Positions 42,644 through 51,437 are shown, counted from the first letter of the stretch. The stretch: 64,000 nt of DNA from Arthrobacter oryzae (GCF_030812315.1 NZ_JAUSSM010000013.1:1-64000); one strand, 5' to 3'. Translations and numbers: made by a program. The notes: generated by a model not told the origin, from the sequence alone.

Positions 42644-44005
42644 TTGCACCAATTCACTGCGCGCCTGCGTTCGCTGCAGAATCCATGGACTGCACGCAAG
42701 GCAGCGGCTGCCCTAACCTGCACCGTGCTGCTTTCGGCCACCTTCTTTGTGGGCGGCACAGCAGCTTCTGCCGCTCCCGGAGCCGCCGGCACCGAAACGT
42801 CCGACACCGCCCAGGTTGAGCAGGTGGGGACACCGGCGATCGCGCCGGCGCCCGCCTCGGCCGAGCAACCGGCCGCAGGAACCGAGGGCCTGCCGAACTT
42901 TCCGGCAGCTCCGCCGCTGACGGCCGACGGCGGTCCTGTCACCGAAGGCGCGGCAGTCGCCGGCGGGACCATCGACAGGGCGAACAGCCAACAGATCGTC
43001 GACGTCTTCAACGCCATCAACGCCTTCCGCGCCTCGAAAAGCCTGCAGCCCGTGACGTTCAATGCCACGGTGTCGGAAATGGCAGAGGACTGGTCCGACT
43101 ACATGGCCAGCAGCGGCACTTTCGAGCACAACCCGAATTACCATACTGACCCGCGCGTGGCAGACCGCTGGAACTGGGCAGCCGAAATCATCGCGGGCCG
43201 TCCGGACTCCTCGGGAGCCGGGCTGGTCGACCAGTGGATCGCATCGCCTGGCCACAACGCAATCCTGAGCGATCCCAACTTCACCACCATCGGCATCGGC
43301 ATCGCCCGGATCGCCTCCCCGGAATACCTTCTGGGCACGGTCAACTTCTTCGACTTCGCAGTGCCGCCGGCCGGAACCTACGCCACGGCCCAGGCCTTCC
43401 TGAACGGTGGATCCGAAGTCGGCGTGCCGTTCGCGGATGTGCTGTCCACTACGCAGTTCGCGGACGAGATCCACTGGCTGGCCAGCCAGGGCATCAGCAA
43501 CGGGTGGAAAGAAGGGAACGGCACAACCACCTACCGGCCCGTCACACCGGTCAACCGTGATGCCATGGCAGCGTTCATGTACCGGTTTGTGGGCGAACCC
43601 CCGTTCAACGCGCCGCAATACTCCTGGTTCGCGGACATTCCTCCCGGAACGCAGTTCTACAAGGAGATCAACTGGCTGGCAGCGTACGGCATCTCGGGCG
43701 GCTGGGACGAAGGCAACGGCCAGTTCACGTACCGCTCGCTGACACCGGTGAACCGTGATGCCATGGCCGCTTTCCTTTACCGGCTGTCTGGCAAGCCTGC
43801 GTTCACTCCCCCGGCCACGTCGCCGTTCGTGGATGTGTCCACCAGCAACCAGTTCTACAAGGAGATCACCTGGCTGGCCTCCATGGAGATCTCCACCGGC
43901 TGGGACGAAGGAAATGGCAAGGCGAGCTACCGTCCGCTGAACTCGGTCAACCGGGACGCCATGGCCGCATTCATGTACCGCCTGGCCATGGCCTACAGCG
44001 GCTAA
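42644..44005 (+). CDS. Secreted CAP-domain protein with three SLH-like repeats (second paralogue)
   Basis: 453 residues starting at TTG 42644, preceded by AGGGGAAATCAA. The signal peptide ends near GTAASA, followed by an Ala/Pro/Glu-rich linker, a CAP domain (~105-245) sharing the segments NATVSEMAEDWSDYMA and QWIASPGHNAI with the gene before, and three SLH-like repeats from ~260 to the end. The beta modules of the first paralogue are missing. It lies 69 bp after that gene in the same direction and ends at a hairpin at 44026-44061. Tandem duplication with domain loss or gain is the simplest origin. Confidence 0.87.
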   Translation: MHQFTARLRSLQNPWTARKAAAALTCTVLLSATFFVGGTAASAAPGAAGTETSDTAQVEQVGTPAIAPAPASAEQPAAGTEGLPNFPAAPPLTADGGPVTEGAAVAGGTIDRANSQQIVDVFNAINAFRASKSLQPVTFNATVSEMAEDWSDYMASSGTFEHNPNYHTDPRVADRWNWAAEIIAGRPDSSGAGLVDQWIASPGHNAILSDPNFTTIGIGIARIASPEYLLGTVNFFDFAVPPAGTYATAQAFLNGGSEVGVPFADVLSTTQFADEIHWLASQGISNGWKEGNGTTTYRPVTPVNRDAMAAFMYRFVGEPPFNAPQYSWFADIPPGTQFYKEINWLAAYGISGGWDEGNGQFTYRSLTPVNRDAMAAFLYRLSGKPAFTPPATSPFVDVSTSNQFYKEITWLASMEISTGWDEGNGKASYRPLNSVNRDAMAAFMYRLAMAYSG

Positions 44006-44025
44006 CCTTAGGTCTGCGCGCAACA

Positions 44026-44061
44026 GAAGCCGGTCACGGGAACCCCCGTGGCCGGCTTCTG
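44026..44061. terminator. Bidirectional terminator hairpin (copy 1)
   Basis: AGAAGCCGGTCACGGG (44026-44041) pairs with CCCGTGGCCGGCTTCT (44046-44061). It lies between convergent SLH genes; an almost identical hairpin is at 47984-48018. Confidence 0.85.
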
Positions 44062-44100
44062 CATTTCAGTTGTGAGGCAGATGGCCAAAATCGACCGGAG

Positions 44101-46062
44101 TTAGAGACCGCCGAATTTGCTGTTGTACCGATGCATAAACGCCGCCATCGCATCACGGTTGACCGGCTCGAGGGAACGGTAGACCCGGGACGACGTCGGT
44201 GGGGAAACAAGGTAATTGTCCACGGTCCATCCCGTGCTGATTCCGTTGTTCGCGAGCCATTCGATCTCTTTGAAGAACTGGCTGTCAACGGGAACATCAG
44301 CGAAAGTTCCATGGGGTGAGTAGCCGGGAGGGTGCGGCCCCGGGGCCGGAGGAGGTGGCGGGAACGCCTTGTCGCCGGCGAAGCGGTACATGAATGCCGC
44401 CATGGCATCCCGATTGACTGGTTGCAGGGGGCGGTAAGTCTTACTGCCGTTCGCCTCCTTCCAGCCGGTGGAAATGTTGCGCTCCGAGAGCCAGGTGATT
44501 TCCTTGTAGAACTGGGTGTTCGGCGTGACATCGCCAAATGGGGAGACGGCGGGCGGCGTGTACAGAGGGCTTCCAGCGAGCCTGTACATGAAGGCGGCCA
44601 TGGCGTCGCGGTTCACGGCTTGGTAGGGGCGATAGGACCGGGTCCCGTTGCTTTCCTCCCATCCTGTGGACACGCCGTGTTCGGCCAACCACGTGATCTC
44701 GTTGGAGAACTGATTGCCCTTGCCGACGTCGATGAACGAGACCGGGCTGACCGTGTACGTCTGCGTGATTTGGCGGGATGCGTTGCCCGTGACGTCGACC
44801 GCCACATAGCGGATGGTCGTGTTCGTGGTAAGTCGGATTGGTGCCGTATACGGCGTGGAATTTTGGGTGGGAACGGTGCCATCAGTGGTGAAGTAGATGG
44901 CGGCAATCTCGTCAGGGATCAGGGCAACCGACTGCCCCACGGTGTAGGCACCAGTTGCCGGTGTGGCTTCAACCCCGGGTGCTGTGCTGTCCCGAACGGG
45001 TATCACTGGTACAACGTACACCTGCTGCTCTGGACGCGAGGTGTTGCCGGCGAGGTCCCGGCCGATGTAGCGAAGTGTAGTGTTCCCAGCCAGGGCGATG
45101 GGCTTGCTGTATCTGGGGCTGGATGTCGTCGGGGTGCTTCCGTCAGTGCTGTAAAAGACGGCGGCGGTTTCGTCTGCAGTCAGCCTCACGCTCTGGCCTT
45201 GGACATAGTCCCCTCCGGCGGCCGACGCCGTAACTAGCGGTGCCGTGACATCCACTGGAGCAGGGGCCGCCGGCGGAGGCCCTGCTGCAATGATGTCCGA
45301 CGGCGCGCTTGTCTTTGAGACTGTGGCCCACTCTGGTCGCCAGCCTGTCATGGTTACCGTCATCCGGTGGCCGAGGTCTGCTGTCGTGAGCGTATACAGC
45401 CGCCCCGTGGCGCCATCTATATGTACCCCGTCGCGAGCCCACTGATACGAAAAGCTCAGGGCGGAGTTTTCCCAAGACTGCCATACCCCGGAGGTCAGGA
45501 AGGTGCTCTTGGCGGCCAGTATGTGCCCTACTGCCATGTTTCCGTGGTTGGAATCGTCGAGTACTACGACTGGAATGGGCGGATCGACGTAAGACTGCAC
45601 TGATCCGATAGGAACCGTTGGGGCGCTGGTTTTGGCCGTGGTGACGTAACCGGGTTTGGATCCAGTCACGGTGACTGCGAGCGCCTTGCCCTGGTCAGCA
45701 TCGGTTAGCGTATACGAACGCGTCGTGGCCCCGGGTATAGCGGCCCCGTCGCGCTTCCACTGGACGTGGACCGTTGCTTCGGGGGTGAGGGAACAGGCGT
45801 TCGTTCCGAGTGTTCGGCCAACGTTGAAGCGGCCTCCGACGCTCGGTGCGTCAAGTTCCACATAGGGTGCAACCGACGTCTGAACATTGCAGAGTCCGTT
45901 GCCCCCGCCGGTGCCGTCGTCGGAGCAAACGGCAGACCCATTTGGTGCCACGAAGCAAGCTTCAGCGGCACGTGCGGGCGGCACGTCTCCCCCGATCGCG
46001 ATGATGCCCATCACTGACAAGACAATCGCTGCAGGCACAGCGAAAAACATTCTTGTACGCAA
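44101..46062 (-). CDS. Secreted Ig/chitobiase-like repeat protein with three SLH-like repeats
   Basis: 653 residues from the TTG at 46062, preceded by a GGGGGG tract; an ATG four codons later (46050) is the alternative. The signal peptide is FFAVPAAIVLSVMGIIAIGG...ARA. The next part has two ~85-residue modules of the kind ATVHVQWKRDG/GATTRSYTLTDADQG, then two CHB_HEX_C-type Ig-like modules (AVFYSTDGSTPTTSSPRYSKPI and AIYFTTDGTVPTQNSTPYTAPI), then three SLH-like repeats. The modules suggest adhesion or polysaccharide binding. It is the only leftward member of the island. Confidence 0.85.
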   Translation of the reverse strand: MRTRMFFAVPAAIVLSVMGIIAIGGDVPPARAAEACFVAPNGSAVCSDDGTGGGNGLCNVQTSVAPYVELDAPSVGGRFNVGRTLGTNACSLTPEATVHVQWKRDGAAIPGATTRSYTLTDADQGKALAVTVTGSKPGYVTTAKTSAPTVPIGSVQSYVDPPIPVVVLDDSNHGNMAVGHILAAKSTFLTSGVWQSWENSALSFSYQWARDGVHIDGATGRLYTLTTADLGHRMTVTMTGWRPEWATVSKTSAPSDIIAAGPPPAAPAPVDVTAPLVTASAAGGDYVQGQSVRLTADETAAVFYSTDGSTPTTSSPRYSKPIALAGNTTLRYIGRDLAGNTSRPEQQVYVVPVIPVRDSTAPGVEATPATGAYTVGQSVALIPDEIAAIYFTTDGTVPTQNSTPYTAPIRLTTNTTIRYVAVDVTGNASRQITQTYTVSPVSFIDVGKGNQFSNEITWLAEHGVSTGWEESNGTRSYRPYQAVNRDAMAAFMYRLAGSPLYTPPAVSPFGDVTPNTQFYKEITWLSERNISTGWKEANGSKTYRPLQPVNRDAMAAFMYRFAGDKAFPPPPPAPGPHPPGYSPHGTFADVPVDSQFFKEIEWLANNGISTGWTVDNYLVSPPTSSRVYRSLEPVNRDAMAAFMHRYNSKFGGL

Positions 46063-46277
46063 AAAGAGACCCCCCAAAGAAAGCCGCAACGGCTTATGGA
46101 CGGATCATAACTCAACCGGGACAAGTTTTGGGTGAATTGAATGACGCCTGCTACCTTCAGCTCAAGACACAAATAAACGCCCTTGGTTTCCAGAGGTGGG
46201 TGTCTGTTTTTGGGGGAAAACAGATCGCCTGCTTTAGGCGTGCCCCATTCGTGCGCAATGGGAATGGAGATTTTCAC

Positions 46278-47966
46278 ATGGTTTCAGTCGAAACAATGGA
46301 TGCGATTCAAGGATTACCGGGAACCAAACAGCGGATTCGCGGCAGGACGAAAAATACCTGGGGGAGAGCGGCCCTCGGTGCCGTGCTCGCCTCGGTTCTA
46401 GCCGCAGGAGCGGCGGTCGCTGGGCCAGCTGCTTCGGCACAAGCCACCGGGCCCGCAAATGTCGAGAGCGGGCCAGTCGCCATCCCGGTTGGTCAAAGCC
46501 CGGGATCGTTGAAGTTCAACCGCGCAGGTACCCGCGCCTATGTGGCGAACCAGGGTTCAGGCACCGTCTCTGTCATAGACACAGCGACGAACTCAGTGCA
46601 GGCAACGGTAGCTACTGGCAGTTCCCCCGGTTCAGTTGCCGTGAGCCGTGACGCCGCGCGCGTCTACGCAGCTGGCTCGACCGCGAACGGTGGCGGCACT
46701 GTCGCCGTCATCGATGCCTCCACCAACACCCTGACCACTACCATCGACGTAGGATCGTTTCCCGGTCACCTGGAAACCAGCCGCGATGGCCGGTACCTGT
46801 ATGTCGGCAAGATATTCGAACTCAAAGTCGTTGACACCCAGACAAATAGCGTTATCTCAACCGTTCCCCTGCCGCAGAACCCGATGGAATTGCTGCTGAA
46901 CGCGGACGGGTCCCGGCTCTACGTGACCACCCAGAATGGCAACGCCGGTGCGGTGCTGGCGTTGGACACGGCCAGCAAGACCGTCGTCGCAACGATCCCC
47001 ACCAAGGGCACGCCGGGAACCATGGTCATTGATGCCAACCTGGGACGCATGTATGTGGGCGAGCCGAGCTGGAACAGTGTCACTGTTATCAATACGGCCA
47101 CCAACCAAGTTTCATCCACTACAGCTCTGTCCGGTCCACCGATGGACGGAAGCCTGGCTTTGGATCCGACCGGAAAACGCCTCTACACCAAGTACTCGGG
47201 TTTTCGACTTGAGCAGCGCGACACGTTCACCACTGTCATGGAGCAAAGCACGGCCCTCAGCGGCCCGTCAAAGATCATTGCCAACCTCAGCGGCCGCGGC
47301 GGCGGGATGTCGGTTAGCCCCTCCGGTGGCAACCTCTACGTGCCGATGTCGGACCGCAACACTGTGACCGCGGTACCCCTTGCCCCAGCCTTCGCCGATG
47401 TGCCCGCCGGTACCAAGTTCGCCGCCGAGATCAACTGGCTGGCTAGCCGGGGCATCAGTACAGGCTGGGAGGACGGCAACGGCACTGCGACGTACCGTCC
47501 CCTGACTCCGGTCAACCGTGATGCCATGGCAGCCTTCATGTACCGCCTCGCAGGCAAGCCCGCTTTCACGGCTCCGGCCGTCTCCCCCTTCGCGGACATG
47601 GCCCCAAGCACCCAGTTCTACGCGGAAATCACCTGGCTGGCGGACCAAGAAATCTCAACCGGCTGGGAAGCAAACGGCATACGCACATACCGTCCCGTAA
47701 CGCCTGTGAACCGCGACGCCATGGCCGCATTTATGTACCGGCTAGCCGGCGAGCCCGCATTCACGCCCCCGGCCACCTCGCCGTTCATGGATGTGGATAC
47801 CAGCAACCAGTTCTACAAGGAAATCACCTGGCTGGCCGACCAGGGCATCTCCACCGGCTGGGGCGAAGGAAACGGCCAGGCAAGCTACCGGCCGCTGACG
47901 CCAGTCAACCGCGACGCCATGGCCGCCTTTATGTACCGCTTCGACAGCAAGCACGGCGCAAAATGA
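46278..47966 (+). CDS. Secreted beta-propeller protein with three SLH-like repeats
   Basis: 562 residues from the ATG at 46278, which has GGAGA eight bases upstream. The signal peptide is long (GRAALGAVLASVLAAGAAVAGPAASAQA, ending near residue 55). Six or so YVTN-type propeller blades follow (AYVANQGSGTVSVIDTATNSVQATV, VYAAGSTANGGGTVAVIDASTNTL and so on), then three SLH-like repeats. Unlike its neighbours it has no TTG next to its G-rich tract (TTGGGGGAAAACAG, 46210-46223), which lies 55 bp upstream in a leader with two small hairpins. Confidence 0.85.
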   Translation: MVSVETMDAIQGLPGTKQRIRGRTKNTWGRAALGAVLASVLAAGAAVAGPAASAQATGPANVESGPVAIPVGQSPGSLKFNRAGTRAYVANQGSGTVSVIDTATNSVQATVATGSSPGSVAVSRDAARVYAAGSTANGGGTVAVIDASTNTLTTTIDVGSFPGHLETSRDGRYLYVGKIFELKVVDTQTNSVISTVPLPQNPMELLLNADGSRLYVTTQNGNAGAVLALDTASKTVVATIPTKGTPGTMVIDANLGRMYVGEPSWNSVTVINTATNQVSSTTALSGPPMDGSLALDPTGKRLYTKYSGFRLEQRDTFTTVMEQSTALSGPSKIIANLSGRGGGMSVSPSGGNLYVPMSDRNTVTAVPLAPAFADVPAGTKFAAEINWLASRGISTGWEDGNGTATYRPLTPVNRDAMAAFMYRLAGKPAFTAPAVSPFADMAPSTQFYAEITWLADQEISTGWEANGIRTYRPVTPVNRDAMAAFMYRLAGEPAFTPPATSPFMDVDTSNQFYKEITWLADQGISTGWGEGNGQASYRPLTPVNRDAMAAFMYRFDSKHGAK

Positions 47967-47983
47967 CCGACTAGACAAGAAAT

Positions 47984-48018
47984 AGAAGCCGGTCATGGGA
48001 ACCCCGTGGCCGGCTTCT
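47984..48018 (+). terminator. Terminator hairpin (copy 2)
   Basis: AGAAGCCGGTCATGGG pairs with CCCGTGGCCGGCTTCT, the same sequence as the hairpin at 44026-44061 with minor changes. It follows the propeller gene by 17 bp. Confidence 0.85.
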
Positions 48019-48063
48019 GCCGTTCACTGGCCCGGGCATCGGGCACCGTGGCAGACTGCCACC

Positions 48064-48771
48064 ATGGGGGACGGAACAGAAGCAGGCGGGTCAAAAGCAG
48101 ACGGACAGCAAGGACCTGCCCGTGACCGGAAGACGCTCACCAAACGCCAGCAGGCGCTCCTGTACTTCAACACCACCCGCCGCAAGTTCTGGGCGGGTGC
48201 CGCCCTGGTGGCCGTGTGGTTCCTGCTGATGGTCTTGCTCGACGACCGGCCGTACCTGGAGCTGATTCCGAACTTCGTCCTCTACGCCGGCATCCCTATC
48301 CTCTGGGTCCTGTTCACGCACGGTGCAGGGCTCATCAAACCGGTGCCGATGCCTGCGGACATCATGCGCCAGGACGCCCCGGGCCGGTTCTCCAACCAGG
48401 AGGAATGGGAGTCGCCGCTCCCGCCGGAGGAGGCCTTCGCAGCGCTGCAGGAGCTTTTCACACAGACCGGTGTGCGGACCGAGGTGATGGACGCCAGCCT
48501 CTGGGTCGAACTGGGCAAGGAGTGGCAGGCTGCCGAGTGGTGGCATCGCGATGCCGCCCCGCACATGAAGCGCCGCCCGTCCCTGCTGTTCTTCGTCCAA
48601 GCGGCCGACGGCGGTTCGAGGGTCACGGCGTTCAGCGTGGACCGTGCGCTCGGCGGGCTGTACGACGTCGTGAAACTGTCGGACGAAATGTCCGCCACCG
48701 CCGTCGGACTTGCCCGGAAAGCCACCGGCGCACCGCCGCAAGCAAAACCGCCCAAAGGCCGGCGAAAATAG
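48064..48771 (+). CDS. Membrane protein of unknown function
   Basis: 235 residues from the ATG at 48064. A basic N-terminus (RDRKTLTKRQQALLYFNTTRRKFW) precedes two membrane helices (GAALVAVWFLLMVLL and LIPNFVLYAGIPILWVLFT), and the soluble C-terminal part faces the cytoplasm by the positive-inside rule. No family is recognised. It interrupts the series of SLH genes, has no SLH-like repeat itself and is short of a good ribosome-binding site. Function unknown. Confidence 0.7.
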   Translation: MGDGTEAGGSKADGQQGPARDRKTLTKRQQALLYFNTTRRKFWAGAALVAVWFLLMVLLDDRPYLELIPNFVLYAGIPILWVLFTHGAGLIKPVPMPADIMRQDAPGRFSNQEEWESPLPPEEAFAALQELFTQTGVRTEVMDASLWVELGKEWQAAEWWHRDAAPHMKRRPSLLFFVQAADGGSRVTAFSVDRALGGLYDVVKLSDEMSATAVGLARKATGAPPQAKPPKGRRK

Positions 48772-48861
48772 CCATTGTTCGACTTGGTAATCCGGCCCGA
48801 ATAGACTTCGCTCACTCGCACTTTTCCGGGTGCCGTTTGCATTCATAATCTGGGGGAACAA

Positions 48862-50460
48862 TTGAAGATGCTGGAGCGGCCCAAAACTTTGGGTCCAGTA
48901 ATCCTTGCGGTGATTCTGTCACTGCTGTTTATGACGTCGGTGCCGGCCACAGCCGCTGGCGGCGCCACCATCAGCGGCACAGTGTCCGTCCCTCAAGGGA
49001 CGGATATCAAGAATGCGTACGTGGCAATTTTGGGCACGAACTACTCGCGGCAGGTCGGGGTTTCGGCGGACGGTTCGTACCGCTTCGATGAGCTCGGCGC
49101 CGGAACGTACAAGGTGCGTTTCGATTACCAGTCCTGGCCCAGCGCGGACACTCCACGCCCGGCCCCGCAGTGGTTCAAGGGCGGTGCCACGTTCAGCCAG
49201 GCCACACCCATCACGGTTGCCGCCGGCCAGAGCCTCAGCGGTATTTCGGCAACGCTCGACGCCGGCGCTTTCATCAGCGGCAAGCTCACGGTGCCTTCCG
49301 GGGTGGACGCCTCGAAGGTCAGGATCGTCGCCAGTGAGACCGGCAATGCGAGCTACCTGCATTCCGCCACCGTATATGCGCGGGCCGGCGGCAGTTACGC
49401 ATTTTCGGGGCTCCCGCCGGGCCGGTACCAGCTGTACTTCTCCTCGCAGGACCGCGCCGGCGGCGGCATTGTCAGCGCTTACCACGGCGGATCCACCGAG
49501 GCAGCAGCAAAGGTCCTGGACGTCCCGCACCTCGGCGGCATCAACAATGTGGACCAGGTGCTCACAGCGGCCGGCGCCATCACCGGTACGGTCACGGTGC
49601 CCGAGGGCATCTCGCCAGCGGGCGTCCACGTCACCGCTTATCCGCAGCACGGATCCACCCGGACTCCCAGCGCCCGGGTAGGTGCCGACGGAAAGTTTGA
49701 CATCGGCTATGTCACGCCCGGGACGTATAAACTCCTCTTTGAGGCGGCGGGCCTTGACCCGCAGTGGTACGGCCAAACTGAGTCGGCCGACGATTCGCCC
49801 CTGCTGACGGTGGCGGCTGGCCAGACCGTGTCAGGGCTGCACGAAACCATCCAGCTCACCGCGCCGGCGTCACCGCTGGTGTTCGCGGACGTTCCGCCGG
49901 GCACTCAGTTCGAGACGGAGATCAACTGGATGGCCGGCCAGGGCATCAGCACCGGCTGGATTGACGGCAACGGCACCAAGACCTACCGCCCGCTGGCGCC
50001 AGTGAACCGTGATGCCATGGCGGCCTTCATGCACCGGCTCGCGGGGAAGCCCGATTTCTCGCCGCCGCCCGTCTCGCCGTTCGCAGATCTTGCGCCGGGT
50101 GACATGTTCTACAAAGAGATCGTTTGGCTGTCTGCCCGTTACATCTCCACCGGCTGGGATGAAGGTAACGGCATCAAGACGTTCCGCCCGAGCCAGCCGG
50201 TCAACCGCGACGCCATGGCCGCGTTCATGTACCGGCTGGCGGGCAAGCCCGCGTTCAATCCCCCGGCAGTGTCCCCGTTCGCGGACGTCACCAAGGACAA
50301 CATCTACTATCACGAGATCACCTGGCTCGCGGCCCAGGACATCTCCACGGGCTGGGCCGAAGCGGGCGGCACCAGGACGTTCCGCCCCCTGCAGGAAGTG
50401 AACCGCGACGCCATGGCCGCGTTCATGTACCGCTTCGCTTCCAAGTTCAGCGCGGTGTAA
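48862..50460 (+). CDS. Secreted carboxypeptidase-regulatory-like repeat protein with three SLH-like repeats
   Basis: 532 residues starting at TTG 48862, directly after TGGGGGAACAA; an ATG two codons later is possible. Signal peptide VILAVILSLLFMTSVPATAAG. Three ~100-residue beta-sandwich modules follow (ATISGTVSVPQGTDIKNAYVAI, AFISGKLTVPSGVDASKVRI, GAITGTVTVPEGISPAGVHV), each with a G-TY-KxxF strand, of the carboxypeptidase-regulatory/CnaB-like fold. Three SLH-like repeats end the protein. A perfect hairpin follows the stop. Confidence 0.86.
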   Translation: MKMLERPKTLGPVILAVILSLLFMTSVPATAAGGATISGTVSVPQGTDIKNAYVAILGTNYSRQVGVSADGSYRFDELGAGTYKVRFDYQSWPSADTPRPAPQWFKGGATFSQATPITVAAGQSLSGISATLDAGAFISGKLTVPSGVDASKVRIVASETGNASYLHSATVYARAGGSYAFSGLPPGRYQLYFSSQDRAGGGIVSAYHGGSTEAAAKVLDVPHLGGINNVDQVLTAAGAITGTVTVPEGISPAGVHVTAYPQHGSTRTPSARVGADGKFDIGYVTPGTYKLLFEAAGLDPQWYGQTESADDSPLLTVAAGQTVSGLHETIQLTAPASPLVFADVPPGTQFETEINWMAGQGISTGWIDGNGTKTYRPLAPVNRDAMAAFMHRLAGKPDFSPPPVSPFADLAPGDMFYKEIVWLSARYISTGWDEGNGIKTFRPSQPVNRDAMAAFMYRLAGKPAFNPPAVSPFADVTKDNIYYHEITWLAAQDISTGWAEAGGTRTFRPLQEVNRDAMAAFMYRFASKFSAV

Positions 50461-50475
50461 CGGCTACAAAACACT

Positions 50476-50513
50476 GGAGGCCCCGGACTGTCACAATGAC
50501 GTCCGGGGCCTCC
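50476..50513. terminator. Terminator hairpin after the last intact SLH gene
   Basis: GGAGGCCCCGGAC pairs perfectly with GTCCGGGGCCTCC around a 12-nt loop, between convergent reading frames. Confidence 0.85.
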
Positions 50514-50528
50514 GACTTCAAGCGCAGG

Positions 50529-50768
50529 TTAAGCGGCTGAGTGCTTAAGGTTGAATCGGTACATGAAGGCTGCCATCGCATCGCGGTTTACCGGGAGGAG
50601 AGGGCGGTAGCTCTTGGCGCCGTTCCCCTCGTCCCAGCCGGTGCTGATTTCCTGGGACGCGAGCCAGCCAATCTCCTTGGCGAACTGGTTGTTCACGGCA
50701 ACGTCAGTGAAACCCGGTGCTTGGGTGGAGTCCGGACTACCGCCGAACCGGTAGAGGAATGCTGCCAT
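50529..50768 (-). pseudogene. Truncated SLH-like gene remnant
   Basis: 79 codons encode the last piece of an SLH protein: the end of one repeat (MAAFLYRFGGSPDSTQAP) and one full repeat (FTDVAVNNQFAKEIGWLASQEISTGWDEGN...NRDAMAAFMYR). Everything upstream (signal peptide, N-terminal domain, earlier repeats) is missing. The break falls inside the conserved NRDAM motif (here RGAM), where the duplicated MFS fragment begins within ~10 bp. It is most likely not expressed as a functional protein. Confidence 0.85.
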
Positions 50769-50777
50769 CGCGCCGCG

Positions 50778-50933
50778 GCCTGCTCACGCCCCCCAACGTG
50801 GACAGAGCCCGGGCGCGGAACGCCACCGGCACCGCCTCGGTCAGGTATTTCTGCCGGGCCAGGCTGAAGACGCTCGCGGCCATCCCGACGACGACCATCG
50901 CCACGGCCAGCAGCCACAGTCCGTTGGGGATCA
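50778..50933 (-). pseudogene. Duplicated fragment of the MFS transporter gene (right 156-bp repeat)
   Basis: Encodes a near-identical copy of an internal MFS segment (PNGLWLLAVAM, SVFSLARQKYLTEA and ARALSTLGGV follow one another) found at 40214-40369. It has neither the start nor the end of the gene and is fused to the SLH remnant. It marks the right border of the SLH island. Confidence 0.9.
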
Positions 50934-51071
50934 TCCTGTGGCCCGGGTTCCGACGTCGGCCCCGCGGGGAATCCGACGCACATGCGGGGGTCACAAAAGG
51001 CCTCGAGAGGACTACCGTTTGCCTTGTGGGGTACTTACACGTGTGCCCGTCACCAAAAGGAGGATCGTCCC

Positions 51072-51437
51072 ATGGGCGAAGTGTGGATACGCACGGTCAA
51101 CAACAGCCTGGTCCGCGGCAGCATGGTCACCGAGATCGCTTCCACCCGCGGGTCCCTTCATGAGGACCAGGGCTACGCGCTGAAGGTCATCCTGGACGGC
51201 AAGGCCCACGTACTGATCGACGACGGCGAGCTCCGGGGCTCGCTGACCGAACGGCTCGAGTATGCCCGGAACCTGGAGGACGCCCTGCTGCTTGCCCTGG
51301 ACGAGGCAGGACGGATGGGGGCGTCCGCGGTGGTGGAGCACGATCCGGAGCGGGACCGGTGGCAGGTTATTGCCGGCGCGGAACTGGATGGTAGTGTCCA
51401 GGCCGGCTTCAACGCTGCGGCAGGTTCACGCGTGTAA
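51072..51437 (+). CDS. Conserved-looking hypothetical protein
   Basis: 121-residue soluble protein starting at ATG 51072 after a strong AAAGGAGGA. The sequence alternates beta-rich (MGEVWIRTVNNSLVRGSMVTEIAS, ALKVILDGKAHVLID) and helical (SLTERLEYARNLEDALLLALDEAG) parts, ending in WQVIAGAELDGSVQAGF. No catalytic motif or named family is recognised. Good ribosome-binding site and codon use support expression. It is 60 bp upstream of the NAD(P)-binding protein gene in the same direction. Confidence 0.7.
   Translation: MGEVWIRTVNNSLVRGSMVTEIASTRGSLHEDQGYALKVILDGKAHVLIDDGELRGSLTERLEYARNLEDALLLALDEAGRMGASAVVEHDPERDRWQVIAGAELDGSVQAGFNAAAGSRV

Noticed and set aside
44101-46089. ATG at 46089 as start of the leftward SLH protein
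   Set aside because: It places non-signal residues ahead of the export signal and no ribosome-binding site; the TTG at 46062 after GGGGGG is more consistent with its paralogues.
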